From Fusicatenibacter sp. (GTDB lineage Bacteria; Bacillota; Clostridia; Lachnospirales; Lachnospiraceae): a DNA stretch of 37,412 nt. The position numbers and the translations under genes are program-made. The stretch covers positions 1 to 37,412 of the forward strand of contig JALEOU010000102.1 in assembly GCA_022766945.1 (NCBI GenBank), read 5' to 3'. The notes under the pieces are model-generated. The model saw only the letters and a program-made list of their open reading frames with translations. It was not told the origin of the DNA and did not search any database. Every line of letters starts with the position of its first letter. Position 1 is the first letter of the stretch. Positions 23,353 through 31,420 of the stretch are shown in pieces.

Positions 23353-26151
23353 ATGTTAATGACAATTATCCGTAAAATGTGGAATAAAAAGATGATGATG
23401 GCGTCTCTTCTCCTCGGAGATCTTCTCTTCATCAGCATTGCGGCAGCAAATCCGATGTTTCTGCAGGCCTCTCTTCGAAGAACCCTGAATACCTCGATCG
23501 AAGCTCTCGCAGAGCAGCAGGGATGCTGGCCAATGACCTACTCTGTCACTCCCGCAAGCAGTTATAAACCGCAATTTCTCCGGCGCACCACAAATGAACT
23601 GCTTGCCTCGGCGGATGATTTTGATCTGCCTCTTCATACCCTGGTCACCATCTACTCTCTCAAGCCGGAAGAGACCGTATCAAATCTTGACAGGCAGGAT
23701 AGGGTATCGGCCCTTCAGGTCAGCACCATCACAGATATCGAAAATCACATTGAGATTCTCTCCGGCACCGGTATGAGCAAGGAGCCTGACGAGGATTCCG
23801 TCATTGATGCAGTTGTTTCGCGGAGAACCTTTCGCAAATGCGGTCTGATTTTGGGTGAAATTCTGACTTTTGAGAACACGGAACTGTCTCCCGGAGTACC
23901 GCTCAGAATCCGGATTACCGGTATCTTCCAAAACAATCTGGAAACCGATCCCTATTGGATCAATGCCCCGGACAGCTACACACAGAGTCTTTTTATTGAT
24001 GACTCTCTGTATTCTTCTCTGTATCTGTCCGACCAGTCGAATTGTAAATCCAAAGCAGCCTGGTATGCACTTTATGACTATTCCGACATTTCTCTGAACT
24101 CCATACCATCTGTACTTACGCAGATTGCCAGATATGACGAGCTCTTTTTGTCGGAATACGGAACAAGTCATTTCTGTTCTTTTGCCGGCATCTATGAAGA
24201 CTACCTGGTCACAAAAAGAAATACCGAAATCACCTTCCGTGTTCTTCAGGTTCCGTTTCTTCTGCTTTTGGTTTCCTTTATCCTCATGGTTTCCAGGCAG
24301 CTGATCCACATGGAAATGGCGGAAATTGCCGTATATAAAAGCCGTGGCCTTAGCAGAAAACCGATTATTACCATGTATCTTCTTCAGAGCCTGATCCTTG
24401 CGCTTGTGGCTGCCCTTTTTGCTGTTCCGCTGTCGATTTTGCTGGTAAAGCTTCTCGGTTCCGCCTCCGGTTTTCTCACATTTTCCGGAACGCATACGTT
24501 TCAGCCCCGGTTTTCGTTCGATAGTCTGCTTTACGCTGCAGTAGCTGTTCTTTTTTCCGTTTTCACCATGCTCTTACCCGTAATCAGCCAGTCGAAGACA
24601 ACGATTGTCCGTCACAGAGCAGACAAATACAGAAAAGGTACAGCTCCTCTCTGGCAGAAATACTTTCTGGATCTTGTGATTCTTTGTGTGGCCTTGTATG
24701 GACTTTTCAATTACTCTGCCCAGAAAGATGCTCTGCTTTCCAGAATTTTATCCGGCAAACCGTTGGATCCACTGCCCTTTTTATGTTCTTCCCTGTTTCT
24801 TCTGGGAGCAGGTCTTCTATCCCTGCGGCTGGGAACCTGCCTGATCCGTTTCATTTTCTGGCTTTTCAAAAAGAAATTGAATCCTGCACTCTATGCTTCC
24901 TTCTCTTATATCATAAAAACCAGAAGGCAGCAAAACTATTTTGTCATTTTTCTGTTCCTTACCGTTGCTCTTGGAATATTCAATTCCTCAGCCGCAAGAA
25001 CCATCAACAACAATGATGAACAGAACACCCGCTATCTGAACGGCACTGACCTTATTGTCCGTGAACGGTGGCAGAGCAACCGCGATTCAGAGGATGTACA
25101 GCTCAATGGAGGAAAGATCATCTATCAGGAACCGGATTTTTCCAGATATTCCGGCTTTGATGACGTGATCCATACCGCCAAAGTCTACCGTTCCGATTCC
25201 ATGAATGTCACGATATCCTCCAGCACACTGAAAAATGTAGAACTTATGGGAATCTGGACAAAAGATTTTGGCGAAACCGCACGTTTTGACACCTCTCTTC
25301 TTCCGGAACACTGGTACAACTATCTCAATCTGCTTGCAAAAGATCCAAATGGTCTTTTGCTGAGCACAGATTTTCAGACCGATTTTGGAGTAAAAAAGAA
25401 TGACAGTATCGTTGTAAAAAATGTTGACGGCAGTTATCTGCGCGGCACAGTACTCGATTTTGTAGATTATTGGCCGGGCTATGCTCCCTCCTGCTGTATA
25501 AGTCAATCTGACGGTACCATAAAAGGAGAAAACAATTATCTGATCATCGCCGGTTTATCTGCAGTTCAGGATTCTTTTGGCCTTCTTCCCTATGAAGTCT
25601 GGATCAAAACAAACGGAACGAATGAAGGAGTCTATCAGGGGATTACAGATCTGGGGATTCCGGTTGAGTCTGTCAATGACACCTCCAAGCTACTGCAGAA
25701 CAGAAAAAATGACGCTCTGATCAACAGCACAAACGGAGTCCTCACCCTTGGTTTTCTTATCAGTATCATCTTGTGTGCCGCCGGATTCCTGATCTACTGG
25801 ACCCTGTCAATCAAAGAGCGGGAGCTGCAGTTTGGCATTTTCCGTGCCATGGGGATGGCGATGAGCGAAATTGCTGAAATGCTGATCAATGAACAAATCT
25901 TTATCTCTCTGCTGCCGATCCTTTTCGGTGCTTTTTTCGGATGGCTTGCTGCAAAACTTTATATGCCATTGATTCAAATGGTCTACTCTTCCGCTGATTA
26001 TGTCATCCCCCTGAAGGTGATCTCATCCGCGGCGGATAACCTCAGACTCTCAGCCGTCATCCTGATTGTTCTTGGCGTCTGCATGACGATTCTGATCAGA
26101 ATGATTCAAAAGCTGAAAATCGCACAGGCCCTGAAGCTGGGAGAAGACTGA
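23353..26151 (+). CDS. FtsX/MacB-type ABC transporter permease
   Basis: A 932-residue membrane protein, start ATG at 23353 after GGAGGGTG. About ten membrane segments can be traced: one at the N-terminus (residues 17-35), then a large outer domain to about 290, segments near 295, 340, 390, 435, 470 and 530, a second outer domain, and three near 795, 845 and 890. The FtsX signatures are EIAVYKSRGLSRKPI and ELQFGIFRAMGMAMSEIAEM, both following a membrane segment, showing the usual internal duplication. Such permeases drive extracytoplasmic transport or lipoprotein and peptide export using a LolD/MacB-type ATPase. None is encoded beside it; the truncated one at 3437-3982 fits. It is the last gene of the AraC operon, and I see no strong terminator after it. 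Confidence 0.88.
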   Translation: MLMTIIRKMWNKKMMMASLLLGDLLFISIAAANPMFLQASLRRTLNTSIEALAEQQGCWPMTYSVTPASSYKPQFLRRTTNELLASADDFDLPLHTLVTIYSLKPEETVSNLDRQDRVSALQVSTITDIENHIEILSGTGMSKEPDEDSVIDAVVSRRTFRKCGLILGEILTFENTELSPGVPLRIRITGIFQNNLETDPYWINAPDSYTQSLFIDDSLYSSLYLSDQSNCKSKAAWYALYDYSDISLNSIPSVLTQIARYDELFLSEYGTSHFCSFAGIYEDYLVTKRNTEITFRVLQVPFLLLLVSFILMVSRQLIHMEMAEIAVYKSRGLSRKPIITMYLLQSLILALVAALFAVPLSILLVKLLGSASGFLTFSGTHTFQPRFSFDSLLYAAVAVLFSVFTMLLPVISQSKTTIVRHRADKYRKGTAPLWQKYFLDLVILCVALYGLFNYSAQKDALLSRILSGKPLDPLPFLCSSLFLLGAGLLSLRLGTCLIRFIFWLFKKKLNPALYASFSYIIKTRRQQNYFVIFLFLTVALGIFNSSAARTINNNDEQNTRYLNGTDLIVRERWQSNRDSEDVQLNGGKIIYQEPDFSRYSGFDDVIHTAKVYRSDSMNVTISSSTLKNVELMGIWTKDFGETARFDTSLLPEHWYNYLNLLAKDPNGLLLSTDFQTDFGVKKNDSIVVKNVDGSYLRGTVLDFVDYWPGYAPSCCISQSDGTIKGENNYLIIAGLSAVQDSFGLLPYEVWIKTNGTNEGVYQGITDLGIPVESVNDTSKLLQNRKNDALINSTNGVLTLGFLISIILCAAGFLIYWTLSIKERELQFGIFRAMGMAMSEIAEMLINEQIFISLLPILFGAFFGWLAAKLYMPLIQMVYSSADYVIPLKVISSAADNLRLSAVILIVLGVCMTILIRMIQKLKIAQALKLGED

Positions 26152-26312
26152 GTATTCGAAAAGGGAGCTGAGTATAAACTACTGTGCAGACGGAAATGGA
26201 CGCTGTGCAGAAAATAGATCTCGACGCAGACGCGTTCTCGCCCCTTCAAAACGCAGCGATACTAAATTCTCCGGAGGAATCTCATTTTCTGTGTCGTTTC
26301 TCATACCTGCTG

Positions 26313-26960
26313 TCATCGATTTTCATCGATTTTCTGAAACAAATCCGCGATCATAAAGGAAACCGCCTCATAATGTACATAGTCTGTCGCATTTTCGCGG
26401 ACAAAAACCCTTACCTGGGCCGGAAATTCTTCATCTTTTTCCCAGAAAACAAGTCGGATCGGTATCTCCGGGAAAGGATAGAAAATCCACGCAGTATCAC
26501 CGGCAGACGGATCGTATTCTCCTTTGGCTATTTTACATCTCTCTTCCAGCTGATTGATTTTTCCTGAATAATCCTTTGCAAAATTCAAAAACAACGGGTC
26601 CGTTCTGTCATTGCTCCGGATCCGCACTGGATCCAGGGCACTCTCCGGAACCCAGTTTCCAGCCTCGTGAATCCTTCCTGTCCCGTCACCCAGATAATGA
26701 TATACTGCGAGTGCTTCGTTCATCTGAAGTTTGTCCGTCCACACCGCATTCTCTTTCTTTTCCAGAATGCCGTTCTCACAGTTCAGACGGTACTCACACC
26801 CAAAATAAGAGAGCAACAGATACTCCTGCTCCTTTACAAAAGTAATCACCTGTTCCTTCCCCGCCGGGTCAAACCCGGCAAAATTGTTTCTCCATTTACT
26901 GCAGGCCGCTTTTGCATCTGTAAAGGAAAAACCAATATTCCGATAGGAATGAAATCCCAT
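26313..26960 (-). CDS. DUF3786-family protein
   Basis: A 215-residue soluble protein. The ATG at 26960 follows GGGAGG at eight bases; a TTG six codons upstream is less likely. The pattern LAVYHYLGDGTG, then GNWVPESAL, then GDTAWIFYPFPEIPIRLVFWEKDEEFPAQ, matches DUF3786, whose members occur in anaerobes, often beside corrinoid or methyltransferase genes; no such gene is seen here. The biochemical role is unknown. It converges on the exporter operon, leaving 161 bases between the stops with no clear terminator. Confidence 0.8.
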   Translation of the reverse strand: MGFHSYRNIGFSFTDAKAACSKWRNNFAGFDPAGKEQVITFVKEQEYLLLSYFGCEYRLNCENGILEKKENAVWTDKLQMNEALAVYHYLGDGTGRIHEAGNWVPESALDPVRIRSNDRTDPLFLNFAKDYSGKINQLEERCKIAKGEYDPSAGDTAWIFYPFPEIPIRLVFWEKDEEFPAQVRVFVRENATDYVHYEAVSFMIADLFQKIDENR

Positions 26961-27018
26961 ACCAAACACCTCCCTCAATCAGCTTTTTGTATTCACAACC
27001 CCAAATAGCGTGTCTTTT

Positions 27019-27225
27019 TCAAATACGCAGTCCCGTCCTGCTGCCGTTTTTCCATGCTTTCGGCAGTGCCCGTAAAAGGATGATTCTTTCACTCGAACTC
27101 TGCACCAGCATTTCCGCAATTGCTGCGGCGGCTCCGAAATTACCTTCAATCTGAAAAGGGGAATGCCGGTCAAACATATTTGGATAGGGTTATTCCTCAT
27201 CAGCAGCCGGCTCACACCACTCGGT
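27019..27225 (-). pseudogene. C-terminal remnant of a GH95-type alpha-L-fucosidase
   Basis: Read by hand on the minus strand, 27177-27022 gives [20 protein letters not shown], followed by [17 protein letters not shown] and a TGA at 27021-27019. This is the conserved catalytic-barrel end of GH95. A one-base shift earlier, 27212-27183 gives RLLMRNNPI, which continues the family sequence upstream. The gene is therefore broken by a frameshift and loses everything before it, and the premature stop removes the C-terminal beta domain. It fills most of the 352-base gap between the DUF3786 and flavodoxin genes. It shows a past fucose-glycan gene here, not an active one. Confidence 0.72.
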
Positions 27226-27312
27226 AAGGCTTTCTTCGCCCGGAACTTCGATTGCCTGATGAGAAAACCATTCTTTGGGGTGCTGCACCCATTGTCATAC
27301 CTCCAATCCATC

Positions 27313-27783
27313 TTACCAGGTTTTGATCCATTCACTGATTTCCTGTCTGGATGCTCTGTTCAGCAGCTTTCCTTCCGTGATCACCGCACCAGGTGCAGAC
27401 GGCTGTAATTCCCGTACCGTATTTCCAAAGCCGCTTCCCCCTGATGTTGCAAAAAGAAGGATTCTTTTTCCGGAAAAATCATAACTTTCCAAAAACGTAT
27501 TTATGATTGTAGGCGCCACATACCACCAGATGGGAAAGCCTAAAACAATCTCATCGTATATACTGATTTTTGCATCCGTATCTGCAATCTCCGGTCTGGA
27601 TTTTTTATCTTTCATTTCTATACTGCTTCTGGATTTTTTATCCATCCAGTTCAGATCCTCTTTTGTATAAGGTGTCTTCGGTGTGATCTCATACAGATCT
27701 GCTTTCGCGCTTTCCGCAATCATCTCTGCCACTTTTTTTGTCGTTCCGCCTGCGCTGAAATAGGCAACTAATTTTTTTCCCAT
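27313..27783 (-). CDS. Flavodoxin family protein
   Basis: A 156-residue FMN-binding electron carrier. The ATG at 27783 follows AAGGAG. The N-terminal phosphate loop reads YFSAGGTTKKVAEMI; aromatic and Gly-rich loops around FMN are GFPIWWYVAP and FATSGGSGFGNT. The size and the YTKEDLNW segment fit the flavodoxin_4 group common in gut clostridia, often linked to stress or to reduction of organic compounds. It lies 97 bases after the LysR gene on the same strand, so LysR may control it. Confidence 0.92.
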   Translation of the reverse strand: MGKKLVAYFSAGGTTKKVAEMIAESAKADLYEITPKTPYTKEDLNWMDKKSRSSIEMKDKKSRPEIADTDAKISIYDEIVLGFPIWWYVAPTIINTFLESYDFSGKRILLFATSGGSGFGNTVRELQPSAPGAVITEGKLLNRASRQEISEWIKTW

Positions 27784-27798
27784 AGCTTTTTTCTCCTT

Positions 27799-27846
27799 AA
27801 AAAATAGATGTGTACGGTTTTCTTTTCTATCCTACGCATCTATTTT
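27799..27846 (-). terminator. A/T-rich hairpin between LysR and flavodoxin genes
   Basis: AAAATAGATG (27846-27837 on the minus strand) pairs with CATCTATTTT (27810-27801), a perfect ten-base stem, and runs into TTTTTT directly before the AAGGAG ribosome site of the flavodoxin gene. It may be a weak terminator of the LysR transcript, an attenuator, or a regulator-binding palindrome. Confidence 0.5.
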
Positions 27847-27880
27847 ATCTCTTTGGATTTCATTATGTCCAATACTTCTG

Positions 27881-28771
27881 TTACATCCCATTTAATGCTT
27901 CAAAAGCATTGATTTCCTCGATAAACCGATTCACTGCCTGTGAATACGGTATATTTCTTCTCCACGCAATTACGGTACTCGCAGTGATTTCCGGAAAAAG
28001 CCTTCTCTGGACAAGGATATCCTCCTTCCAGTATTTCGCTGCTCCCTCAATGGATACCGGATATCCGAGACCATGTGCTGCCATAACACCGGCATTTGTG
28101 CCAAGATTACTTGTAAAAGCAATAGAAAGCCTTGAGAACTCTTTTCCAAACCAGTTGGCAAGTTCACTCTGTACACCCATTCTTTCCGGCAGAATCAGTG
28201 GTTTCCCAAGCAGATCTTTCTTTTCTATAAATTCTTTCTCTGCAAGCGGATCATCGGGGCGCATCCCCACACCCCAATGATCACTGTCCTGAATCCTGAT
28301 AGAATCAAGCCCTTCTGTATCTACCGGTTCCATAAATAATGCGACATCCACAAGTCCCTTATTCATCATCTCATATATGGTATCGGCCGTTGCTGTATGA
28401 ATGGAAATCTGAACCAGAGGATATTTTTCTTTAAAACTTCTGCATATTTGGGCCAATATCTCTACCGCCGCAAATTCTCCGCAGCCCACAGTAACCGTTC
28501 CTTCGATCACTTTTTCTGTTCCCTTAAGTTCTTCCAGGGTACGCTCTTCCAGATTCAGAATCTCCAATGCTCTTCTCTTTAACAAAATTCCTTCCTCTGT
28601 AAGCGTAATATTTTTTCCCTTGCGTTCAAATAAGACGATCCCCAGTTCTTCTTCAAACGCTGCCAGCTGTCTTGAAAGTGTCGGCTGCGTAATATGTAAT
28701 TGTTCCGCCGCTTTGGTGAAGCTTTGCTCTTTTGCTACCATTAAAAAATAACGTAATATCCTCAGTTCCAT
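27881..28771 (-). CDS. LysR-family transcriptional regulator
   Basis: A 296-residue regulator; the ATG at 28771 follows AAAGGAT. Residues 1-60 are the winged helix-turn-helix (LRYFLMVAKEQSFTKAAEQL, then ITQPTLSRQLAAFEEELG). Residues 90-290 form the periplasmic-binding-like effector domain (GTVTVGCGEFAAVEILAQI). LysR genes next to a flavodoxin are frequent in Clostridia. It starts 24 bases after the sce7726-type gene and precedes the flavodoxin gene, so all three could share a transcript. The effector is unknown. Confidence 0.93.
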   Translation of the reverse strand: MELRILRYFLMVAKEQSFTKAAEQLHITQPTLSRQLAAFEEELGIVLFERKGKNITLTEEGILLKRRALEILNLEERTLEELKGTEKVIEGTVTVGCGEFAAVEILAQICRSFKEKYPLVQISIHTATADTIYEMMNKGLVDVALFMEPVDTEGLDSIRIQDSDHWGVGMRPDDPLAEKEFIEKKDLLGKPLILPERMGVQSELANWFGKEFSRLSIAFTSNLGTNAGVMAAHGLGYPVSIEGAAKYWKEDILVQRRLFPEITASTVIAWRRNIPYSQAVNRFIEEINAFEALNGM

Positions 28772-28795
28772 CTGTCGTGATCCTTTTCTTTTATT

Positions 28796-29512
28796 TCATA
28801 AGTTTTTCCTTCGTCTGTGGCCCGCTTGTTTCTTTCTATTATGAGTAAACAGGTTTCGCTTCTCTGCCTGCTCCATCATCAATTCCATCTGCTTCTGAAC
28901 ATCCGTCTCCTTTTCCAGCTTCTTTTGGATCTCTCCTTTCCGGTATTCGGTCAGCAGATCAGCTGCTTGATTATAATCCCTCTCAAATAACAGCTCACTG
29001 ACCTGTTTTCGCAAAATCTCTTCCGGAATGCGCTCCACGATTTTCTGAATGACAAATTCTTTCCTTTTATCTTTGTATTTCGGCATCGCATTCCATTCCT
29101 GAAGCTGTGCCAGCTCCGACCGCCAGAGAACGGATAATTTCTTTTCCCATTTCATATTTGGATTACGCTGAGGTTTTCGATAAAAATAGAAATCAATCCT
29201 CTCTCCCACCGATTCCACCGTAATGATTCCCCAATGTTCCGGTACATGCTCATGGATATGCCTTGCATGACTCGTCCCGACCACAACGATATTGCAATCA
29301 TAATAGCGTTCATAGTCTCTTACCTGCCGTGCAAGCCTTGCATAGGTATCGGCATCGCTTTTGATCTCTATTCCATACAGAGCCTCCGGCAGGACCATAA
29401 CCAGATCTGCGCGGGATTTCCCCATTACCTTCTCTTCCAGGATCCTTGCCTTCCCGTAGGTTTCCTCCAGGAAATCAAATAAAGGCTCCCGGATATCCTT
29501 ATCTCGGAGCAT
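28796..29512 (-). CDS. sce7726-family protein (nuclease-like fold)
   Basis: A 238-residue soluble protein. The ATG at 29512 follows GAGAGG; the 26-codon extension upstream lies in the promoter and is rejected. The first 110 residues match the sce7726 pattern: IREPLFDFLEETYG, then KSRADLVMVLPEALYGIEIK and a Leu/Arg-rich helix with RDYERYYDCNIVVVGTS. D and E-X-K residues (RADLV...GIEIK) look like a PD-(D/E)XK nuclease core, which is an inference. The C-terminal 70 residues are charged and helical with a basic tail. An extended -10 promoter at 29562-29570 and a CIRCE operator lie upstream. Confidence 0.78.
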   Translation of the reverse strand: MLRDKDIREPLFDFLEETYGKARILEEKVMGKSRADLVMVLPEALYGIEIKSDADTYARLARQVRDYERYYDCNIVVVGTSHARHIHEHVPEHWGIITVESVGERIDFYFYRKPQRNPNMKWEKKLSVLWRSELAQLQEWNAMPKYKDKRKEFVIQKIVERIPEEILRKQVSELLFERDYNQAADLLTEYRKGEIQKKLEKETDVQKQMELMMEQAEKRNLFTHNRKKQAGHRRRKNL

Positions 29513-29561
29513 CTTTTTACCTCTCTTGCTGGTGATATTCAACAAAGCCGAATCTCTCTCT

Positions 29562-29570
29562 ATTATAGCA
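29562..29570 (-). promoter_or_regulatory. Extended -10 promoter of the sce7726 gene
   Basis: TGCTATAAT on the minus strand (29570-29562) is a perfect extended -10. No good -35 box is present at 16-18 bases upstream. The predicted start lies about 40 bases before the ATG at 29512. Confidence 0.6.
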
Positions 29571-29608
29571 GACAATGTACCTGGTGACACAGAATTTTCG
29601 CAAAACTA

Positions 29609-29635
29609 TTAGCACTCTCTATTGTCGAGTGCTAA
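29609..29635. promoter_or_regulatory. Perfect CIRCE operator (HrcA-binding site)
   Basis: TTAGCACTC, nine bases, GAGTGCTAA: the full 27-base consensus of the CIRCE element, which the heat-shock repressor HrcA binds in front of groESL and hrcA-grpE-dnaK operons. No chaperone gene lies on either side. The nearest intact gene downstream is the sce7726 gene on the minus strand (ATG 97 bases away), whose extended -10 lies about 40 bases from the operator. In known heat-shock operons CIRCE lies at or after the start site, so either this is an unusual layout or the site has lost its gene. Confidence 0.9.
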
Positions 29636-29705
29636 TATGTGCATTATGTAGAATAATCTCTCTTTCCGGTATTCCTGAATCAACACTTCGGATTTCTCCG
29701 ACAGT

Positions 29706-29846
29706 TCAAATTTCGTTTGTGTCACGAAAGGAGATATCCATCCGAATTTCGAAAATGGTGAATGTGGCATCTGCTTTTTTCACAGCTTCTCTCATGACCG
29801 GATGTAAAAAGAATTCTCTATATCCTGGTTTTTCTTCACACAGCAT
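29706..29846 (-). CDS. Possible 46-residue protein or gene remnant
   Basis: An open frame from ATG (29846) to TGA with protein-like composition (LCEEKPGYREFFLHPVMREA, then KKADATFTIFEIRMDISF). The upstream GGTGGA is a weak ribosome site. I do not recognise the family. It lies among remnants, so it may be the tail of a lost gene rather than a working one. Confidence 0.3.
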   Translation of the reverse strand: MLCEEKPGYREFFLHPVMREAVKKADATFTIFEIRMDISFRDTNEI

Positions 29847-29883
29847 AATTCCACCGACCCGACTAAATATTCACACTTATCAT

Positions 29884-29970
29884 TTATCCGTAACCTCTTG
29901 CCGTTGCAAAAATGCGGTCTCCATCTCGAATTACTGCCGCTGCCGTGACGATAAATATTGAATTCTGCAT
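29884..29970 (-). pseudogene. N-terminal remnant of a Nudix (MutT/CTP pyrophosphohydrolase) gene
   Basis: The minus strand encodes 28 residues ending TAAAVIRDGDRIFATARGYG and then a TAA stop. That is the first beta strand and turn of MutT-type Nudix proteins (AAVIRDGDKIFATQRGYG in relatives). The sequence that should follow (FPGGKIE, the Nudix box) is absent, so the gene is truncated. No good ribosome site precedes the ATG. It adjoins the stop of the SGNH hydrolase gene by nine bases. Confidence 0.6.
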
Positions 29971-29979
29971 ATGCTTAAA

Positions 29980-30645
29980 CTAATCACGGGACGGCGGGCA
30001 ATGGCGGATAATGGTTTCAAAAACCCGGTTGGCAATCAGCAGATGGCCCAAATCATTGGGGTGACAGTGGTCCGGACAGACCAGCCAGTCCACACCCTGC
30101 TGAGCGGCGTAAACATCAGCGTACCAAAGGCCGTTTTTCTCCGCCAGTTGTTGTATAATCAGGTTATATTCCTCTGATAGCTGATAATCGCTCTTATCCC
30201 AATGCTCACAGTCTTTGTAAAACACCGGATGCATATAATAGAGATTCAGGCAGACAATGGCCGGATTGATTTTTTCCCGAATCCGATCGATCATCTGCTG
30301 GTAATCCCGTCGGAACACCAGGGGGGAGGTTCCGCCGCGGGAATCATTCAATCCATAGGCAATCATCAAAAGATCCGGTTTCTGATTGATGACATCCTCT
30401 TTTATTCTCTCCAGGCCGCAGGGGTTGACGGCAAATTCATAAGCCGGCGTCTCGCGACAGAGGATGCTGGCGCTGATCCCCTTATTCCGGAGTTCTACAG
30501 GACCGCCCTTCCATTTTTCCAGCATTTTTGTCGTAAGGCTTGCCCAGCAAAGTTCCGGGGAAGAAGCGCTCATCCCAAAGGTGACGCTATCCCCGAAAGC
30601 CACCACCCGATTGATGTCCTGAAGCGATTGAATCGTTTGTTCCAT
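29980..30645 (-). CDS. SGNH/GDSL-family hydrolase
   Basis: A 221-residue esterase-type enzyme without signal peptide. The ATG at 30645 follows AAAGGAG at ten bases; a longer upstream frame is rejected. The four blocks are present: VAFGDSVTFGMSA with the nucleophile serine (block I), a glycine region near LRNKGISA (II), YGLNDSRGG with the Asn (III) and DHCHPNDLGH with the Asp/His pair (V). Such proteins remove acyl groups, often acetyl groups from glycans or peptidoglycan. It is the only clearly intact gene between 29.6 and 33.3 kb. Confidence 0.9.
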   Translation of the reverse strand: MEQTIQSLQDINRVVAFGDSVTFGMSASSPELCWASLTTKMLEKWKGGPVELRNKGISASILCRETPAYEFAVNPCGLERIKEDVINQKPDLLMIAYGLNDSRGGTSPLVFRRDYQQMIDRIREKINPAIVCLNLYYMHPVFYKDCEHWDKSDYQLSEEYNLIIQQLAEKNGLWYADVYAAQQGVDWLVCPDHCHPNDLGHLLIANRVFETIIRHCPPSRD

Positions 30646-30780
30646 TTCTCCCAACTCCTTTATGTTTTTTGTAATAGAATCCGCCCTTGGCAAGACTGTA
30701 GCCCAGCACACTGTACCGTAAGGCCGTATCTGTAAGATAAAAATTCATTGGCGGTATTTATTTTTATTGCAATAGCGCCA

Positions 30781-30996
30781 TCAATCATATCCGTAATCGT
30801 TTTCCTTCCCTTTTTTATTTTCATTTGATTGAGCAAAACCTTTGATCCACCAATCACAAGAAGTGCAATAAACACTGGATTTATAAATCAGATATAATCC
30901 TGTACTTAGAATAACTGAGCCAATACTATCTGTCAACCAATGCACTCCTGCAATCGTTCTTCCAATTGCCATAAACAGGTGTTGCCATTTCTGCAA
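30781..30996 (-). pseudogene. C-terminal remnant of a PAP2-family phosphatase
   Basis: The frame gives FMAIGRTIAGVHWLTDSIGS, then VILSTGLYLIYKSS: the last catalytic motif of PAP2 phosphatases (Arg, then GVHWxTD with the catalytic His) and the final membrane helix. The earlier motifs (KxxxxxxRP and PSGH) are missing. The upstream part is replaced by a group II intron fragment, so the gene was probably cut by an insertion followed by decay. The 135 bases between it and the SGNH gene show nothing I can identify. Confidence 0.65.
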
Positions 30997-31014
30997 GACG
31001 AGACATACTCAAAC

Positions 31015-31310
31015 TGATTGATTGATCGCCCCTTCACTCCATTTCCATTACAGAAATTTCCTCTCATCTATTCGCCACATTTACTCGTACTTCCAGCAAC
31101 TATTGGACTTCATCTTCTTTTGCAGACGCAGACTTATCCGTATTTCCGAGCCTTATATGTAATTTCTGTCCGTCGGACCAAGACTTTGCTTACAGCTTCC
31201 TTCAGATTCCACCTCGCGATGGACACCCTTGCTGTTCGGCTATACACTTCCTCGTTGCCTGGGTGTGTTCACGACTTTCACCCATTAGAGCGCGCCCATG
31301 GCGCGCAAAC
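31015..31310 (-). mobile_element. 5' fragment of a group II intron (domain I)
   Basis: The minus strand carries blocks I know from bacterial group II introns: CTCTAATGGGTGAAAGTC, GTATAGCCGAACAGCAAGGG, TGTCCATCGCGAGGTGGAAT, CTGAAGGAAGC and GGTCCGACGGACAGAAAT. These belong to the 5' half of domain I. No LtrA-type reverse transcriptase frame and no domain V/VI follow; instead the sequence passes into the PAP2 remnant near 31000. A 165-codon open frame on the plus strand across it is an antisense artefact. The exact ends are uncertain by some tens of bases. Confidence 0.65.
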
Positions 31311-31420
31311 AAAAAGCAGCAAATCTTTTCAGACTTATTGCTCGATGCGCCGATGGGGCGGCGGGTATTCAGTTTTGAACATGATGAGGGGCAGCAGCAT
31401 TTTTTGCTGTCGCCCCTTAA

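Noticed and set aside
26184-26567. 127-codon plus-strand frame after the exporter
   Set aside because: Overlaps the DUF3786 gene antisense for most of its length and lacks a start signal.
29609-29683. Promoter TTGATT/TATTCT upstream of CIRCE on the minus strand
   Set aside because: The boxes are 22 bases apart, too far for a sigma-A promoter.
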